Source: Desulfobacteraceae bacterium
GTDB taxonomy: Bacteria > Desulfobacterota > DSM-4660 > Desulfatiglandales > Desulfatiglandaceae
NCBI GenBank assembly: GCA_030613055.1
Contig: JAUWMR010000020.1
Location: forward strand, 1 to 64,000
Direction of reading: 5' to 3'
DNA: 64,000 bases
The position numbers and the translations under genes were made by a program. Every line of letters begins with the position of its first letter. Positions within the stretch are counted from its first letter, which is position 1. Positions 52,088 through 60,433 of the stretch are shown here, piece by piece. A model generated the notes under the pieces. The model was not told where the DNA came from and did no database searches. It was given only the letters and a program-made list of their open reading frames with translations.

Positions 52088-52885
52088 TTATGTTCGTCTC
52101 TTCGATTTTTTACACGACAATCGGGTTAAATCCTTTTCCATTATTTCAAAATAGAAAACCGTATTAAAATAGGACTCATAAGTATATTGTTTTGTTGCTT
52201 GGTTGATTTGAAAAGATTGCGAGGGTTTTGAACGATCAGCCACTATAAGCAACCAACACTCTTGGCACTTTTCAAGATATTCAAAATGTTTCTTGTTTTT
52301 TTCATTAATACGTTCCTGCATTTCTTTAATGAAATCTTTGCGTGGCCATCCTGGTGAAACTGATTTCCACTGATGAGTTTTTAGGACACTTTTCCCTTGC
52401 TGAATTCCTAAATTAATAAAAACCTTATTTATTCCTTCAATATCACAATTAAGCGTAAATAATTCAGAAGATTCCTTCTTATTTGAATTTTTATTATAAT
52501 ATTGGATAATGCAGCTGGCTAATTCGCTACTAATATAATTAATTTCTTCTCTTTTAAAATTTATCGTTTCGAGGACAGATTCGCTATTAAACCGTTTCTT
52601 ATTATCGAAAATAACATGGGCAATGACAGGCGGGATGTTTGTTTTATTGCAAATTATCTGAGCCTTCTTCAATATTTTATTTTGGGTACCTTCTATTGCT
52701 TGCTGAGGCGCCACACGCTTTATTGGCTCTTTGAAAAGTAAAGTATGTTCGATCCCGAGTGTATGCTCTGGCGTATGTATTAAAAAATCAGGAGCGTCGA
52801 GATGCTCAACTCTACCAACGAGAAACTCGCAATGGCATTCCTGAAATAGATTAAAATGATAAGACTCTAATTCTTTGTTTTTCAT
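52088..52885 (-). CDS. hypothetical protein, possible PD-(D/E)XK-type nuclease
   Basis: 265 residues, not recognised as a named family. Early in the sequence, EFLVGRVEHLDAPDFLIHTP followed by LGIEHTLLF has the PD...ExH layout of the PD-(D/E)XK nuclease core, with His in the place of Lys. The preceding HFNLFQECHCEFL helix would be motif 0. The rest is mixed alpha/beta with a WLLIVADRSKPSQSF strand. If correct, it would be an orphan restriction-like nuclease within the defence island. Very AT-rich, bracketed by MITE copies at the 5' end. No ribosome site is obvious. Confidence 0.55.
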   Translation of the reverse strand: MKNKELESYHFNLFQECHCEFLVGRVEHLDAPDFLIHTPEHTLGIEHTLLFKEPIKRVAPQQAIEGTQNKILKKAQIICNKTNIPPVIAHVIFDNKKRFNSESVLETINFKREEINYISSELASCIIQYYNKNSNKKESSELFTLNCDIEGINKVFINLGIQQGKSVLKTHQWKSVSPGWPRKDFIKEMQERINEKNKKHFEYLEKCQECWLLIVADRSKPSQSFQINQATKQYTYESYFNTVFYFEIMEKDLTRLSCKKSKRRT

Positions 52886-52913
52886 ATCAACGGGTATTTA
52901 AAGGAGGGAATTT

Positions 52914-53093
52914 GATTCCAAAACGACTTACGAATAAAGAAATCGGTTCAATATGGTTCAGTGCAAAATGTTTTTATTCGGTTGATGCGTTTTAATGAAA
53001 TAGAATATTATGCCATTAGACTTTCTCATTATCAGGAGCGATTTGTAACATAATTAGATCTTATAATATTTAACGGTAAATCGATTTGGAACC
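52914..53093 (+). mobile_element. MITE, GGTTCCAAAACGA family, copy B
   Basis: 180 bp, left end GATTCCAAAACGACTTACG, right end GGTAAATCGATTTGGAACC. The interior has >90% identity by eye to copy C. It lies immediately upstream of the gene at 52088-52885, so may carry its promoter. Confidence 0.88.
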
Positions 53094-53171
53094 AACGTTT
53101 TACTTTTAAAAATCATCCTTGATAGTTTAGCGGACAGACTGGAATTTTAATACTGTCAAATCATTACCAGC

Positions 53172-53681
53172 TCATATGCCTTTATTTAAAGGAGGCAAGC
53201 ACCCTTTCGCTTTATAATAACAGGCTAATAAATATTTTTCTACGACCTCTGGATTAAATTCTTTTGGAGAAATTTTAATAGTGTAAACGACGAGATCACC
53301 ATTCGATATGGAGCCCCTTATTTTAGGATCTGCAGAATTATCTTCTGACCAATCGTTATATTTAAATCTTGGGTTACATTTTTCTTTAGTTTCAGGTTCA
53401 TACATAAGGCCCATATGTGCCCATACTCGACCACCTATATCACCAGCACTTTTGCCGATATACCAAATATCTGAATTATTATCTTCAATGTTTACCTCCC
53501 AGGTTCCTTCATTAGGCTGTGTATAGATGTATATTCCAGATTCAGATCCCAAAGGCACCCTGGGAACGATATCTGGTTTATTGAAATGCCATGGGTTACT
53601 ACACACAAAATCAAAAGCAACTCCCTCTTTGAATATCTCTTGATAATGAAATAAACAACTAACAATTTCTTTAACCTTCAT
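53172..53681 (-). CDS. GIY-YIG-like nuclease domain protein
   Basis: 169 residues with AAGGA upstream. The GIY strand is SGIYIYTQPN (~48-57) and the YIG strand is DIWYIGKSAGDIGGRVWAHMG (~70-90, split) with the catalytic Tyr/Gly/Arg in place. A Glu in PEVVEKYLLACYYKAKG is well placed as the metal ligand. The long insert between strands (PETKEKCNPRFKYNDWSED) is not typical. GIY-YIG nucleases occur in repair, homing and restriction; the surroundings (restriction-like genes, MITEs) favour defence or mobile-element function. Family call is from motifs only. Confidence 0.65.
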   Translation of the reverse strand: MKVKEIVSCLFHYQEIFKEGVAFDFVCSNPWHFNKPDIVPRVPLGSESGIYIYTQPNEGTWEVNIEDNNSDIWYIGKSAGDIGGRVWAHMGLMYEPETKEKCNPRFKYNDWSEDNSADPKIRGSISNGDLVVYTIKISPKEFNPEVVEKYLLACYYKAKGCLPPLNKGI

Positions 53682-53747
53682 AGTCTATCCTTTCGTTTGG
53701 ATTGAATAATCACAGGTGTTGTAAATGGGGACGTAAAGGGGGACATT

Positions 53748-53927
53748 GTTTCCAAAACGACTTACGAATAAAGAAATCGGTTCTATATGGTTCAGTGCAA
53801 AATGGTTATATTCGGTTGATGCGTTTTACTGAAATAGACTAATATGCCACTAAACTTTCTCATCATCAGGAGAGATTTGCAACATAATTAGATCTTATAA
53901 TATTTAACGGTAAATCGTTTTGGAACC
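53748..53927 (+). mobile_element. MITE, GGTTCCAAAACGA family, copy C
   Basis: 180 bp. Left end GTTTCCAAAACGACTTACG, right end GGTAAATCGTTTTGGAACC. Preceded by GTAAAGGGGGACATT and followed by AACGTTTTAC, so an outer imperfect inverted repeat (GTAAA..GTTGG) may extend the element. Confidence 0.9.
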
Positions 53928-53933
53928 AACGTT

Positions 53934-54120
53934 TTACAGTTGGGCTTCCATCCTTTCTTTTATACGTTTAGCCACATCCTTACCTATTTCCATGACCTCC
54001 TGGGGTGCACGTACCTTATCACCCAAAAAGATTTTTAGACCTGTTATAAGTGGTTCCATAACTTTTTGTATATTAGTCTGCTCCAATATCTTAAGACTTT
54101 CATCAGCATATCCGGCAGTA
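53934..54120 (-). pseudogene. gene fragment between MITE C and a GTAAAGGGGGAC repeat
   Basis: The - strand frame encodes AGYADESLKILEQTNIQKV and GLKIFLGDKVRAPQEVMEIG before stopping at the MITE flank. It reads like a real protein C-terminus, but its N-terminal part would lie inside the repeat at 54121-54166, so it is cut off. The parent family is not recognised. Confidence 0.4.
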
Positions 54121-54166
54121 GTAAAGGGGGACGTCCTTAAATAATTCAATAACTCAACACGGCCAG
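54121..54166 (+). repeat. 46-bp GTAAAGGGGGACGTCC repeat, copy 1
   Basis: GTAAAGGGGGACGTCCTTAA followed by ATAATTCAATAACTCAACAC and GGCCAG occurs identically at 55692-55737. It begins with the same GTAAAGGGGGAC that precedes the MITE copies, and contains the palindrome GGACGTCC. No gene is seen between 54167 and 54386. Confidence 0.85.
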
Positions 54167-54386
54167 CATCAATAGGATTGGCGATTGACTATTGAAGATT
54201 GTTGATTGTTGGAACGAAGCGGAAATCCCGATGTATAGGGGAAGAACAGCAGAAAAATGATAAAACACATGCGAGGGTGCTGGAAAGAAGATCTTGATTG
54301 CGAAAGATACTACAAAAGGGGAGGGAAGCGAGGACTGGCCGGCACGGATCGCGCGATATCCAGAGAGATTTCGGTGAGAAGAATAG

Positions 54387-54683
54387 CTATTTGCTTGAGA
54401 CCCCCTTATTTTCCTTCCTGATGAGACGGTAGGTCTCTTCATATATTCGCTCCCGCGGCCCGATTGCAATAATCTGAATCTCCCTTGGCTCGGCTATTCG
54501 ATAAACGATTCTAAACCTGCTCACCCGGAAGCTTCTTAGCCCTTCTAATTCTTCTTTCAGAGGCTTTCCAGAGTTGGGTTCAGTGGCAATATTCTTGAGC
54601 GAGCCCTTGATCTTCCTCTTTATTTCAGGGTGGAGGCCCCGAATAAATTCGGCCAGGTGATCGGGTACTCTAAGCTTATACAT
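54387..54683 (-). CDS. RelE/ParE-type toxin
   Basis: 98 residues with the RelE/ParE fold pattern: DHLAEFIRGLHPEIKRKIKG helix hairpin, GKPLKEELEGLRSFRVSRFRIVYRI strands (split) and IIAIGPRERIYEETYRL. RelE toxins cut mRNA on the ribosome; ParE toxins poison gyrase; the two cannot be told apart here. It follows the Phd-type antitoxin gene by 11 bp, with GGGAGG directly before the ATG, so the pair is one operon. Confidence 0.88.
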   Translation of the reverse strand: MYKLRVPDHLAEFIRGLHPEIKRKIKGSLKNIATEPNSGKPLKEELEGLRSFRVSRFRIVYRIAEPREIQIIAIGPRERIYEETYRLIRKENKGVSSK

Positions 54684-54694
54684 AGCCTCCCGGC

Positions 54695-54958
54695 TTATTC
54701 CTTGAAAAGTTCTTCAAGGGTGTAGAGTTTTGCCTTGTTTTGCTTTAACGTTCTGATACCTTTCTTGATCTCTTTTAGAAAACCAGGATCGGAACGGATG
54801 AAAAGGGTCTCATTCCAACCCTCAAATTCATCCGGGCTGACAAGGACCGCAGCGGGACGACCGTTCTTTGTAATAACGATCTCCTCATCGGTAGTGTTGA
54901 CCTTATCTACAAGCCGACTAAGTTTCATCTTTGCCTCAGAAAGGGATAAAGTCTCCAT
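54695..54958 (-). CDS. Phd/YefM-type antitoxin
   Basis: Start at 54958: GGAGGT lies 8 bp upstream. 87 residues beginning METLSLSEAKMKLSRLVDKV, then EEIVITKNGRPAAVLVSPDEFEG: the N-terminal DNA-binding domain of Phd/YefM antitoxins. The C-terminal ~35 residues (IKKGIRTLKQNKAKLYTLEELF) would wrap the toxin. It presumably neutralises the RelE-like toxin and represses the operon. Confidence 0.9.
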   Translation of the reverse strand: METLSLSEAKMKLSRLVDKVNTTDEEIVITKNGRPAAVLVSPDEFEGWNETLFIRSDPGFLKEIKKGIRTLKQNKAKLYTLEELFKE

Positions 54959-55188
54959 TTTACAGACCTCCATTTTGGTCGACCAGAATTTAGACTATTT
55001 TAAGCCCTCATATTCTTATTGTCAAGTCGGATCGTAAAGGACTTGGGGTGTCAGCCTTTGACATATGACGTTTTATGGTCTACGGGACGTCCAGAAAGCG
55101 CCAGCGTAGTGAGTTGGGATCGAGATGGCTTATCCTGAACAAATAGTTTAAAATCATGGTTTCATTCCGGGGGATATGGAGAACGGTC

Positions 55189-55695
55189 ATGATTCGTCAA
55201 TGTAACGAAACCGACTTTGAAGCGATATACGCCATTATCAACGATGCTGCCGAAGCGTATAGTGGTGTCATCCCCGAAGACCGTTGGAAGGAACCCTATA
55301 TGTCAAGGGAAGAGCTTCAGCATGAAATAGATGCCGGGGTAGTGTTCTGGGGATATGAAGAAGATGAAGAAATGGTCGGAGTGACAGGCGTTCAAGACGT
55401 TCAGGATGTCACTCTCATCAGACACGCCTATGTACGCAGGGCGTGGCAGAAAAAAGGCATCGGTGGAAAACTATTATCTGAACTTCGAAAAAAAACCTTT
55501 CGCCCGATTCTGATTGGCACCTGGGCGGATGCTCTATGGGCCACTCGCTTCTATGAAAAACACGGCTTCAAGTTGGTCTCCACAGAAGAAAAGAACCGCC
55601 TTTTGAAAAAATATTGGTCCATCCCCGAACGTCAGACAGAGACCTCCGTAGTACTGGTGGAACAGAAGTGTGTGACTGCGTCCATAAATAAGTAA
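55189..55695 (+). CDS. GNAT-family N-acetyltransferase
   Basis: 168 residues from the ATG at 55189 (GGAGAA upstream). GNAT fold: IRQCNETDFEAIYAIINDAA, EMVGVTGVQDVQDVTLIRHAYV and the acetyl-CoA loop RAWQKKGIGGKLLSEL (Q/RxxGxG), ending with WATRFYEKHGFKLV. The acceptor is unknown. A 46-bp repeat follows directly, one base after its stop region. Confidence 0.85.
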   Translation: MIRQCNETDFEAIYAIINDAAEAYSGVIPEDRWKEPYMSREELQHEIDAGVVFWGYEEDEEMVGVTGVQDVQDVTLIRHAYVRRAWQKKGIGGKLLSELRKKTFRPILIGTWADALWATRFYEKHGFKLVSTEEKNRLLKKYWSIPERQTETSVVLVEQKCVTASINK

Positions 55696-55737
55696 AGGGG
55701 GACGTCCTTAAATAATTCAATAACTCAACACGGCCAG
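55692..55737 (+). repeat. 46-bp GTAAAGGGGGACGTCC repeat, copy 2
   Basis: Identical in sequence and orientation to 54121-54166. It overlaps the last bases of the acetyltransferase gene, so it may provide that gene's stop codon. Confidence 0.85.
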
Positions 55738-55755
55738 TATTAAGCTGATTATGTG

Positions 55756-55920
55756 ATGGAATTAGCCGGACAGCCAATGCACACACTGCACCACACTTAT
55801 GGCATTGATTTTAGCGGAGCTCAAGACGCAGGCAAGAAGATCTGGATTGGGAAAGCCCTTAGTCTGGAACAGGGGATTTCCTTTCCTGGTCTATTTTTTC
55901 ATGTAGCCAGAGAGCCATGA
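55756..55920 (+). pseudogene. N-terminal fragment of a DUF429-like gene
   Basis: The frame encodes TYGIDFSGAQDAGKKIWIG, resembling the N-terminal 'GIDFSGA' strand of DUF429 proteins (RNase-H-like fold). It then runs into an unrelated tail overlapping the antitoxin gene on the other strand. The rest of the gene is missing. Confidence 0.5.
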
Positions 55921-56149
55921 GTTGGGTGTGGGGAATCCCTTTTTTGCGGGCAAGACGTTTTATCATTGAAATATCAAATGGGTCCAGACGAAGGGAGATA
56001 GGCTGACGGGGAGGTCGTTGAGCCTTAAACACCTCTGCATCATCGAGCAGCTTTTGAACATCCTCGATACTCTCTCCGGCAATAGTTGTATCCCATTCTT
56101 TAGCTTCTTCCTGGATCTTGTTTCTCATTTCTTTTGGCAGTCTGCTCAT
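55859..56149 (-). CDS. CopG/BrnA-like antitoxin
   Basis: 96 residues. The C-terminal half (PPRQPISLRLDPFDISMIKRLA, split, then RKKGIPHTQLMALWLHEKI) is a ribbon-helix-helix-like DNA-binding domain as in BrnA/CopG antitoxins. The N-terminal half would contact the toxin. Its ATG overlaps the toxin stop by 4 bp (56146-56149), a typical toxin-first operon. Confidence 0.8.
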   Translation of the reverse strand: MSRLPKEMRNKIQEEAKEWDTTIAGESIEDVQKLLDDAEVFKAQRPPRQPISLRLDPFDISMIKRLARKKGIPHTQLMALWLHEKIDQERKSPVPD

Positions 56150-56466
56150 TTTTTAACCCTCTTGAGATAGATTTTTTTAGTGGAATCTGACATGGGAAAT
56201 GCTGTTACACATCGCCACAAACCATGCTTGGGATACGGGGCTACAATGGCTTCAATGCAGAGACCAGAGGCATCTGTACCCCATAGGCGATATCTATATT
56301 CGGTAGATCCTCCTCGCTTCTTCTTGTTTTTAATAGCAAAGGTCGGAAACGGTCCTTCGCTGTAATAAACTTCCTCCACCTGGTCGGGGTGTATTCCATG
56401 AACCGCAATGTGATTTATGTTATCCTCGTCCCAATCAGGCTTAAGAGATGGGTCCAGTCTAATCAT
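56146..56466 (-). CDS. BrnT-like toxin (DUF497 family)
   Basis: 106 residues: PDWDEDNINHIAVHGIHPDQVEEVYYSEG is the family's 'WD..N..KHGI..eeveev' start (shown split by its 20-residue limit: WDEDNINHIAVHGIHPDQ). It is followed by EYRYRLWGTDASGL and WRCVTAFPMSDSTKKIY. BrnT toxins are RelE-like ribonucleases. Toxin before antitoxin is the usual brnTA order. The basic KNKKKRGG loop is unusual. Confidence 0.82.
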   Translation of the reverse strand: MIRLDPSLKPDWDEDNINHIAVHGIHPDQVEEVYYSEGPFPTFAIKNKKKRGGSTEYRYRLWGTDASGLCIEAIVAPYPKHGLWRCVTAFPMSDSTKKIYLKRVKK

Positions 56467-57452
56467 TTGAGGAAGATAACGTAATTTTTTGATTACGTCA
56501 AGTTGGTCCCGGGTCGGACCAAGGCAACAGATTGAAATGGTTTAAGAAGTCATGGAAAAGGAACCCCAAATGGGGCTTATAACCTCTTTTTTGACCCGTA
56601 AATGAGCCGTTTAAGGTTGTGAAAGGGAGACTGTAACGTCGGGATTGATATAGCCTCTGTCATAGTCCTTGCTTTTGGCCCCGTTGATTTTTGGATACCT
56701 CATAGAGATCATACTTACCGCCAATTCTGTGATAAGAGAGTGATTTCTAAATTCTTTGTGCCACTAAGTCGCGTTACCCTAATTTGTTGTATCTGCTACT
56801 TATCGCAAACGTATCGGCCTTAAAAAGACTTGTGATACTTAATCTGTATGGCAGTGCGCAGCCCAGGCCGCGAGCAAATTATGGCTAATGGAACAGGATG
56901 CTGCGGCACGACCGAGGTATTGAAACCAGGGCCAGCGTATGGGTGTTGCCCCCTTACCCGCTGAACACAGCGCACCGGAAAAGGATTGTGCCCGTCCCAG
57001 ATGAGTTCCGTCTTCATCTGCGAAAAAGGATGCGGGTTATCCAGCCCCCAACGAATGTTGTTAGCCATGAAGTCTCTCCGTTACCGGTAGGCAATGTGCG
57101 CCTAACTTCCTCTTTTCATATATAGTCGGCATATCATCCCATGTTCGACCATCCAACAAACGCCCCGCCTTATTCTTGTTGAATCCTCCCCATTGCTTGA
57201 AGAAGAAAGGGACACCAGCGTCGAAGCACTGATCTCGAAAATTGGGCGCAATGACATTTCTATATCAATATTTTACCTTTTTAGGGCCTCGGAAAAAATA
57301 TAATGTTCAATCTAAATCATTCTACAAGCCCTTTGTAAGCCCTTTATTAGCCCTTTGACCGTCCACTAAGTATTTTATAACACCCTTATTTCACTATGTA
57401 TTATATGATGTGCTTTTCGTCATTAGTCAATTATTAGTCAATTATTAGTCAA
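56467..57452. other. gene-poor interval with a duplicated ~150-bp segment (copy 1 at 56848-57000)
   Basis: No convincing gene is seen in 986 bp. The part from 56848 to 57000 recurs at 57962-58110 with about 90% identity by eye (shared core CCGAGGTATTGAAACCAGGG). Both copies are preceded by GTGATAAGAGAGTGAT-like phrases. Open frames across it exist on both strands but look like chance. Confidence 0.6.
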
Positions 57453-57456
57453 TTAA
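57424..57456. repeat. 11-bp tandem repeat (TAGTCAATTAT x3)
   Basis: Three head-to-tail copies of TAGTCAATTAT overlap the 3' end of the regulator remnant (stop at 57453). Confidence 0.85.
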
Positions 57457-57794
57457 GGCAATTGATAGGCAATTCCCTTGCCGGCCTTGCCTATCCTCTC
57501 TAACACACTTTTCTTGACCATCTTGGTTAAATCGATTGTTGCCATTTGGCGTGATACATTAGTCAATTCCTGATATTCTTTATTTGTTATTTTTCCTTTT
57601 TCCTTTACATATGCCACGGCATTGATCTGCCTTTCATTCAACCCAAGTTTGCGTAAATATTCCTCCGTGTAAATATCTTTTCTAAATTCCACAAGGAAGC
57701 CGCTCTGATATTCTTCGAAATGAGGCACCGGAATATCTGCCAAAGAGCAAAGATTCAGGATCTTTCCGATGCCGCTGCCCCATTTCTCTATCAT
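57453..57794 (-). pseudogene. C-terminal remnant of a Schlafen-AlbA/HATPase_c_4 regulator
   Basis: 113 residues matching the last quarter of the protein at 45550-46878: IEKWGSGIGKI (cf. IESWGHGTIKI), LGLNERQINAVAYVKEKGKIT (cf. LELNDRQIKAVTYVKEKGGIT, both split here), TNKEYQ and VSRQMATIDLTKMVKK. The AlbA and most of the ATPase domain are missing; a decayed GGACGCCCTTAAG repeat lies at the break (57796-57815). Confidence 0.8.
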
Positions 57795-57961
57795 AAAGCA
57801 GGACGCCCTTAAGTTTTTCAGTTTCTATGAATTGACCCATAACATGCCGATTATCCTACTATGTCCAATTGAGACACCTTCTGGAGAACACACTTACGAC
57901 CAATCCTTTGATAAGAGAGTGGTATCTCAAGGCCAAGAAAAATTGTGATAAGAGAGTGATA

Positions 57962-58110
57962 GCAGTGCACACCACAGGCTGCGAGCAAATTATGGTGAGT
58001 GGCACAGGATGCTGCGGCGCGACCGAGGTATTGAAACCAGGGCCAGCGTATGGGTGTTGCCCCCTTATCCGCTGAACACAGCGCACCAGAAAACGATTGT
58101 GCCCGTCCCA
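57962..58110. repeat. duplicated ~150-bp segment, copy 2
   Basis: Same orientation as 56848-57000; the shared stretch ends at GGATTGTGCCCGTCCCAG (copy 1) / CGATTGTGCCCGTCCCAG (copy 2), after which the two diverge. The reverse strand contains GTGCGCTGTG near its start. Identity unknown. Confidence 0.75.
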
Positions 58111-58300
58111 GTATGTGTCGTTTACGCGCTTCCCTTGGTCTTCACCGCTGCAAAGAAGCTCGGCTCGGCCAGTTAAAAGAGAGACCCGTGTAAAATGCGA
58201 CAGAAAACAAAAAAAGTCATGCCCCATCCCTGGAAGCATGACCTTATATATTCTCGGATCCATATCTTTTAATCACTTGATTAACGAAAGAGGGGACATT

Positions 58301-58457
58301 GGTTCCAAAACGACTTACGAGTAAAGAAATCGGTTCTATATGGTTTAGTGCAAAATGTTTTTATTCGGTTGATGCGTTTTACTGAAATAGAATAGTATGC
58401 CATTAGACTTTCTCATTATCAGGAGAGATTTGTAACATAATTATATCTTATAATATT
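58301..58457 (+). mobile_element. MITE, GGTTCCAAAACGA family, copy D (right end lost)
   Basis: Left end GGTTCCAAAACGACTTACG intact and interior typical; similarity stops after TTATAATATT at about 58456, so the right terminal repeat is missing. The remaining gap 58458-58868 contains a run of GGATTCAAGG/CAAGGATTCC direct and inverted repeats and AT-rich DNA, no gene. Confidence 0.85.
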
Positions 58458-58868
58458 GGATCATCTCCAAATTGGTTGGTGATTCTGAGAGGATTCAAGG
58501 GGCCAAGGATTCAAGGATTCCAGTGAAATGCTCAGAATTTCAAATAAAAATCGGTGAGGTTGAAAAGATGCTTAATGCCTCGACCCCTTGACTCCTCGAA
58601 TCCTGGAACCCTTTCTCCCAACGGCTTATCAAATCTTTAGTCCGATTTAAGATATCGGGCCAATCTAAGCAATTAATACTTGTTGATATATATCTAAAAG
58701 GCTGTAATATTGACCCTAAAATGACCTCTTCAGGGGTAAGAAGATCGATTGAGCTACTGCACATGCCAAGGGAAAAGTGTTAATTAGAATATTTTCCCTG
58801 ACATATCATTATGATAGCTTGGCCCGGCAACAGATCAAAATCAACAAATCACAATCAAAACTCTGAAA

Positions 58869-60404
58869 ATGATTGAGTTGTCTAAAAACAAAAAAATTCT
58901 AATCGTTGAAGACGATGAGATACTACGTGAATCATTAGGGGAAATGGTATCTTTGCTTTATGACTTCGAAGTGGACCTGGCTGAGGATGGATCAGTCGCC
59001 TTGGAAATGATTCGCAACGACCCAGATGGCTACGGTGTTGTCCTGAGCGATCTTAAGATGCCAAATCTTGATGGGCTTGAACTGATTAATAAAGCGAAGA
59101 AGATAAACCAGGACATAGTATTTGTCGTAATTACCGGATATGCCACAAGAGACAACGCAGTTTCTGCATTGAAACAAGGTGCATATGATTTTGTTCAGAA
59201 GCCGTTTGAATCGAACGAATTCAGCGCTGTTTTTGGAAGGGCTGTAGAAAATTATCTATTGATTGAAGAGAATCGTAAATACCAGGAAGACCTGGAAAAT
59301 TTAGTCAGAAAGCGAACCAGCCAATTACAATCCTTGAATGATGACCTGCGCAGCCTGCTTGCGCTCGACCAAAAAACTAACAAAATGATACTGTTCGATG
59401 AACGGATAAAGGAATATCAGTCGAGCATATTGTCGCGCTTCAAGCCGGATACGGCGATTTTACTCCTGTACGACAACCTGAGCAACTTTTTTGCAAAACC
59501 GCGGATATTTTCAAAAGATGTAATAAACGCTTGTCTTCCGGAAGATGATACTCTGTTATCCCATCAGAAATTCTATTGGAGTAATAGCGCCAGCAAAGGA
59601 GATATTGATGAGAAACTTCGCCTGAACCGAAACGATATTTCTTTCTTTTTTAGTCGGTTGGAACACGAGGTTTTTTTAGGCTATTTCTACCTTGGATACA
59701 AAAAAGATATTTCATCGGAATTTGAAAACCCGCTAAAAATCTACACTGCCAGCCTTGAGACGATGCTATACGGTAACTATCTTGTGACATTTCACCAGCG
59801 TGAGATGGAGACTATGTTCCTTTCCGGTATAAAAACAATAGCCGATACAGTAGAAGCTACCAGACCGTTTACTCGGAAACACAGTGACAGGATGGTAAAT
59901 GTGGCCGTGATGTTGGCGAACAAGCTCAATTTTTCGTACGAACGAATATACATTTTGAAGATTGCCTGCATATTGCATGACATTGGCAAGGTGGGGATAG
60001 AAAAGAAAATTTTAAACAAGCCGGGAGAGCTTTCGGCAGATGAAAAGAAAGCTCTGCAGCAGCACCCCGTTGTGGGAGCTAACATTGTAAAGGGGTTGTA
60101 CGGCTTCAAGATAGACCATATCGTCCGAAGCCACCACGAACGATGGGACGGCACCGGATATCCGGATGGATTAAGGGGGGAAGACATTCCTCTCGAATCG
60201 AGAATTATTGCGATAGCCGATTCCTTTGATGCAATGGGATTTGCGCGACCCTACAGCCAAGGAGAGCCCTTCTCGAGGGTGATCTTAGAGCTTGAGGAAA
60301 ACGCGGGGACTCAATTTGATCCCGAACTTGTTGACAAATTCGTTGAATGCAGTGATGAGCAATCGTCCATGTTACAGGAGATTGAAGCGAATATGGGGCC
60401 ATAA
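58869..60404 (+). CDS. receiver-HD-GYP response regulator (c-di-GMP phosphodiesterase type)
   Basis: 511 residues: receiver (~8-125; IVEDDE, Asp in VVLSDLKMPNLDG, VITGYA, VQKPFE), a coiled linker (ENLVRKRTSQLQSLNDDL), a ~160-residue GAF-like middle region without a clear match, and a C-terminal HD-GYP domain. In the last, HD is in CILHDIGKVGIEKK and the GYP part is HHERWDGTGYPDGLRGE with the third-metal motif KPGELSADE. HD-GYP proteins hydrolyse cyclic-di-GMP, so phosphorylation would control this signal. No kinase is next to it. The ATG has no clear ribosome site. Confidence 0.92.
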   Translation: MIELSKNKKILIVEDDEILRESLGEMVSLLYDFEVDLAEDGSVALEMIRNDPDGYGVVLSDLKMPNLDGLELINKAKKINQDIVFVVITGYATRDNAVSALKQGAYDFVQKPFESNEFSAVFGRAVENYLLIEENRKYQEDLENLVRKRTSQLQSLNDDLRSLLALDQKTNKMILFDERIKEYQSSILSRFKPDTAILLLYDNLSNFFAKPRIFSKDVINACLPEDDTLLSHQKFYWSNSASKGDIDEKLRLNRNDISFFFSRLEHEVFLGYFYLGYKKDISSEFENPLKIYTASLETMLYGNYLVTFHQREMETMFLSGIKTIADTVEATRPFTRKHSDRMVNVAVMLANKLNFSYERIYILKIACILHDIGKVGIEKKILNKPGELSADEKKALQQHPVVGANIVKGLYGFKIDHIVRSHHERWDGTGYPDGLRGEDIPLESRIIAIADSFDAMGFARPYSQGEPFSRVILELEENAGTQFDPELVDKFVECSDEQSSMLQEIEANMGP

Positions 60405-60433
60405 TAAGCGTTTAGGGACGTAAAGGGGACATG

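Noticed and set aside
54146-54469. 107-residue - strand frame
   Set aside because: It overlaps the RelE-like toxin gene and low-complexity DNA; no ribosome site.
56848-58110. Group II intron
   Set aside because: GTGCG near the reverse-strand start is suggestive, but no domain V, reverse transcriptase or 3' end was found, so it is only mentioned as a possibility.
56820-58263. Frames of 82 and 134 residues on the - strand and 68-75 residues on the + strand across the duplicated segment
   Set aside because: They differ in length and ends between the two copies and have no known-domain pattern; the duplicated DNA itself was kept as a finding.
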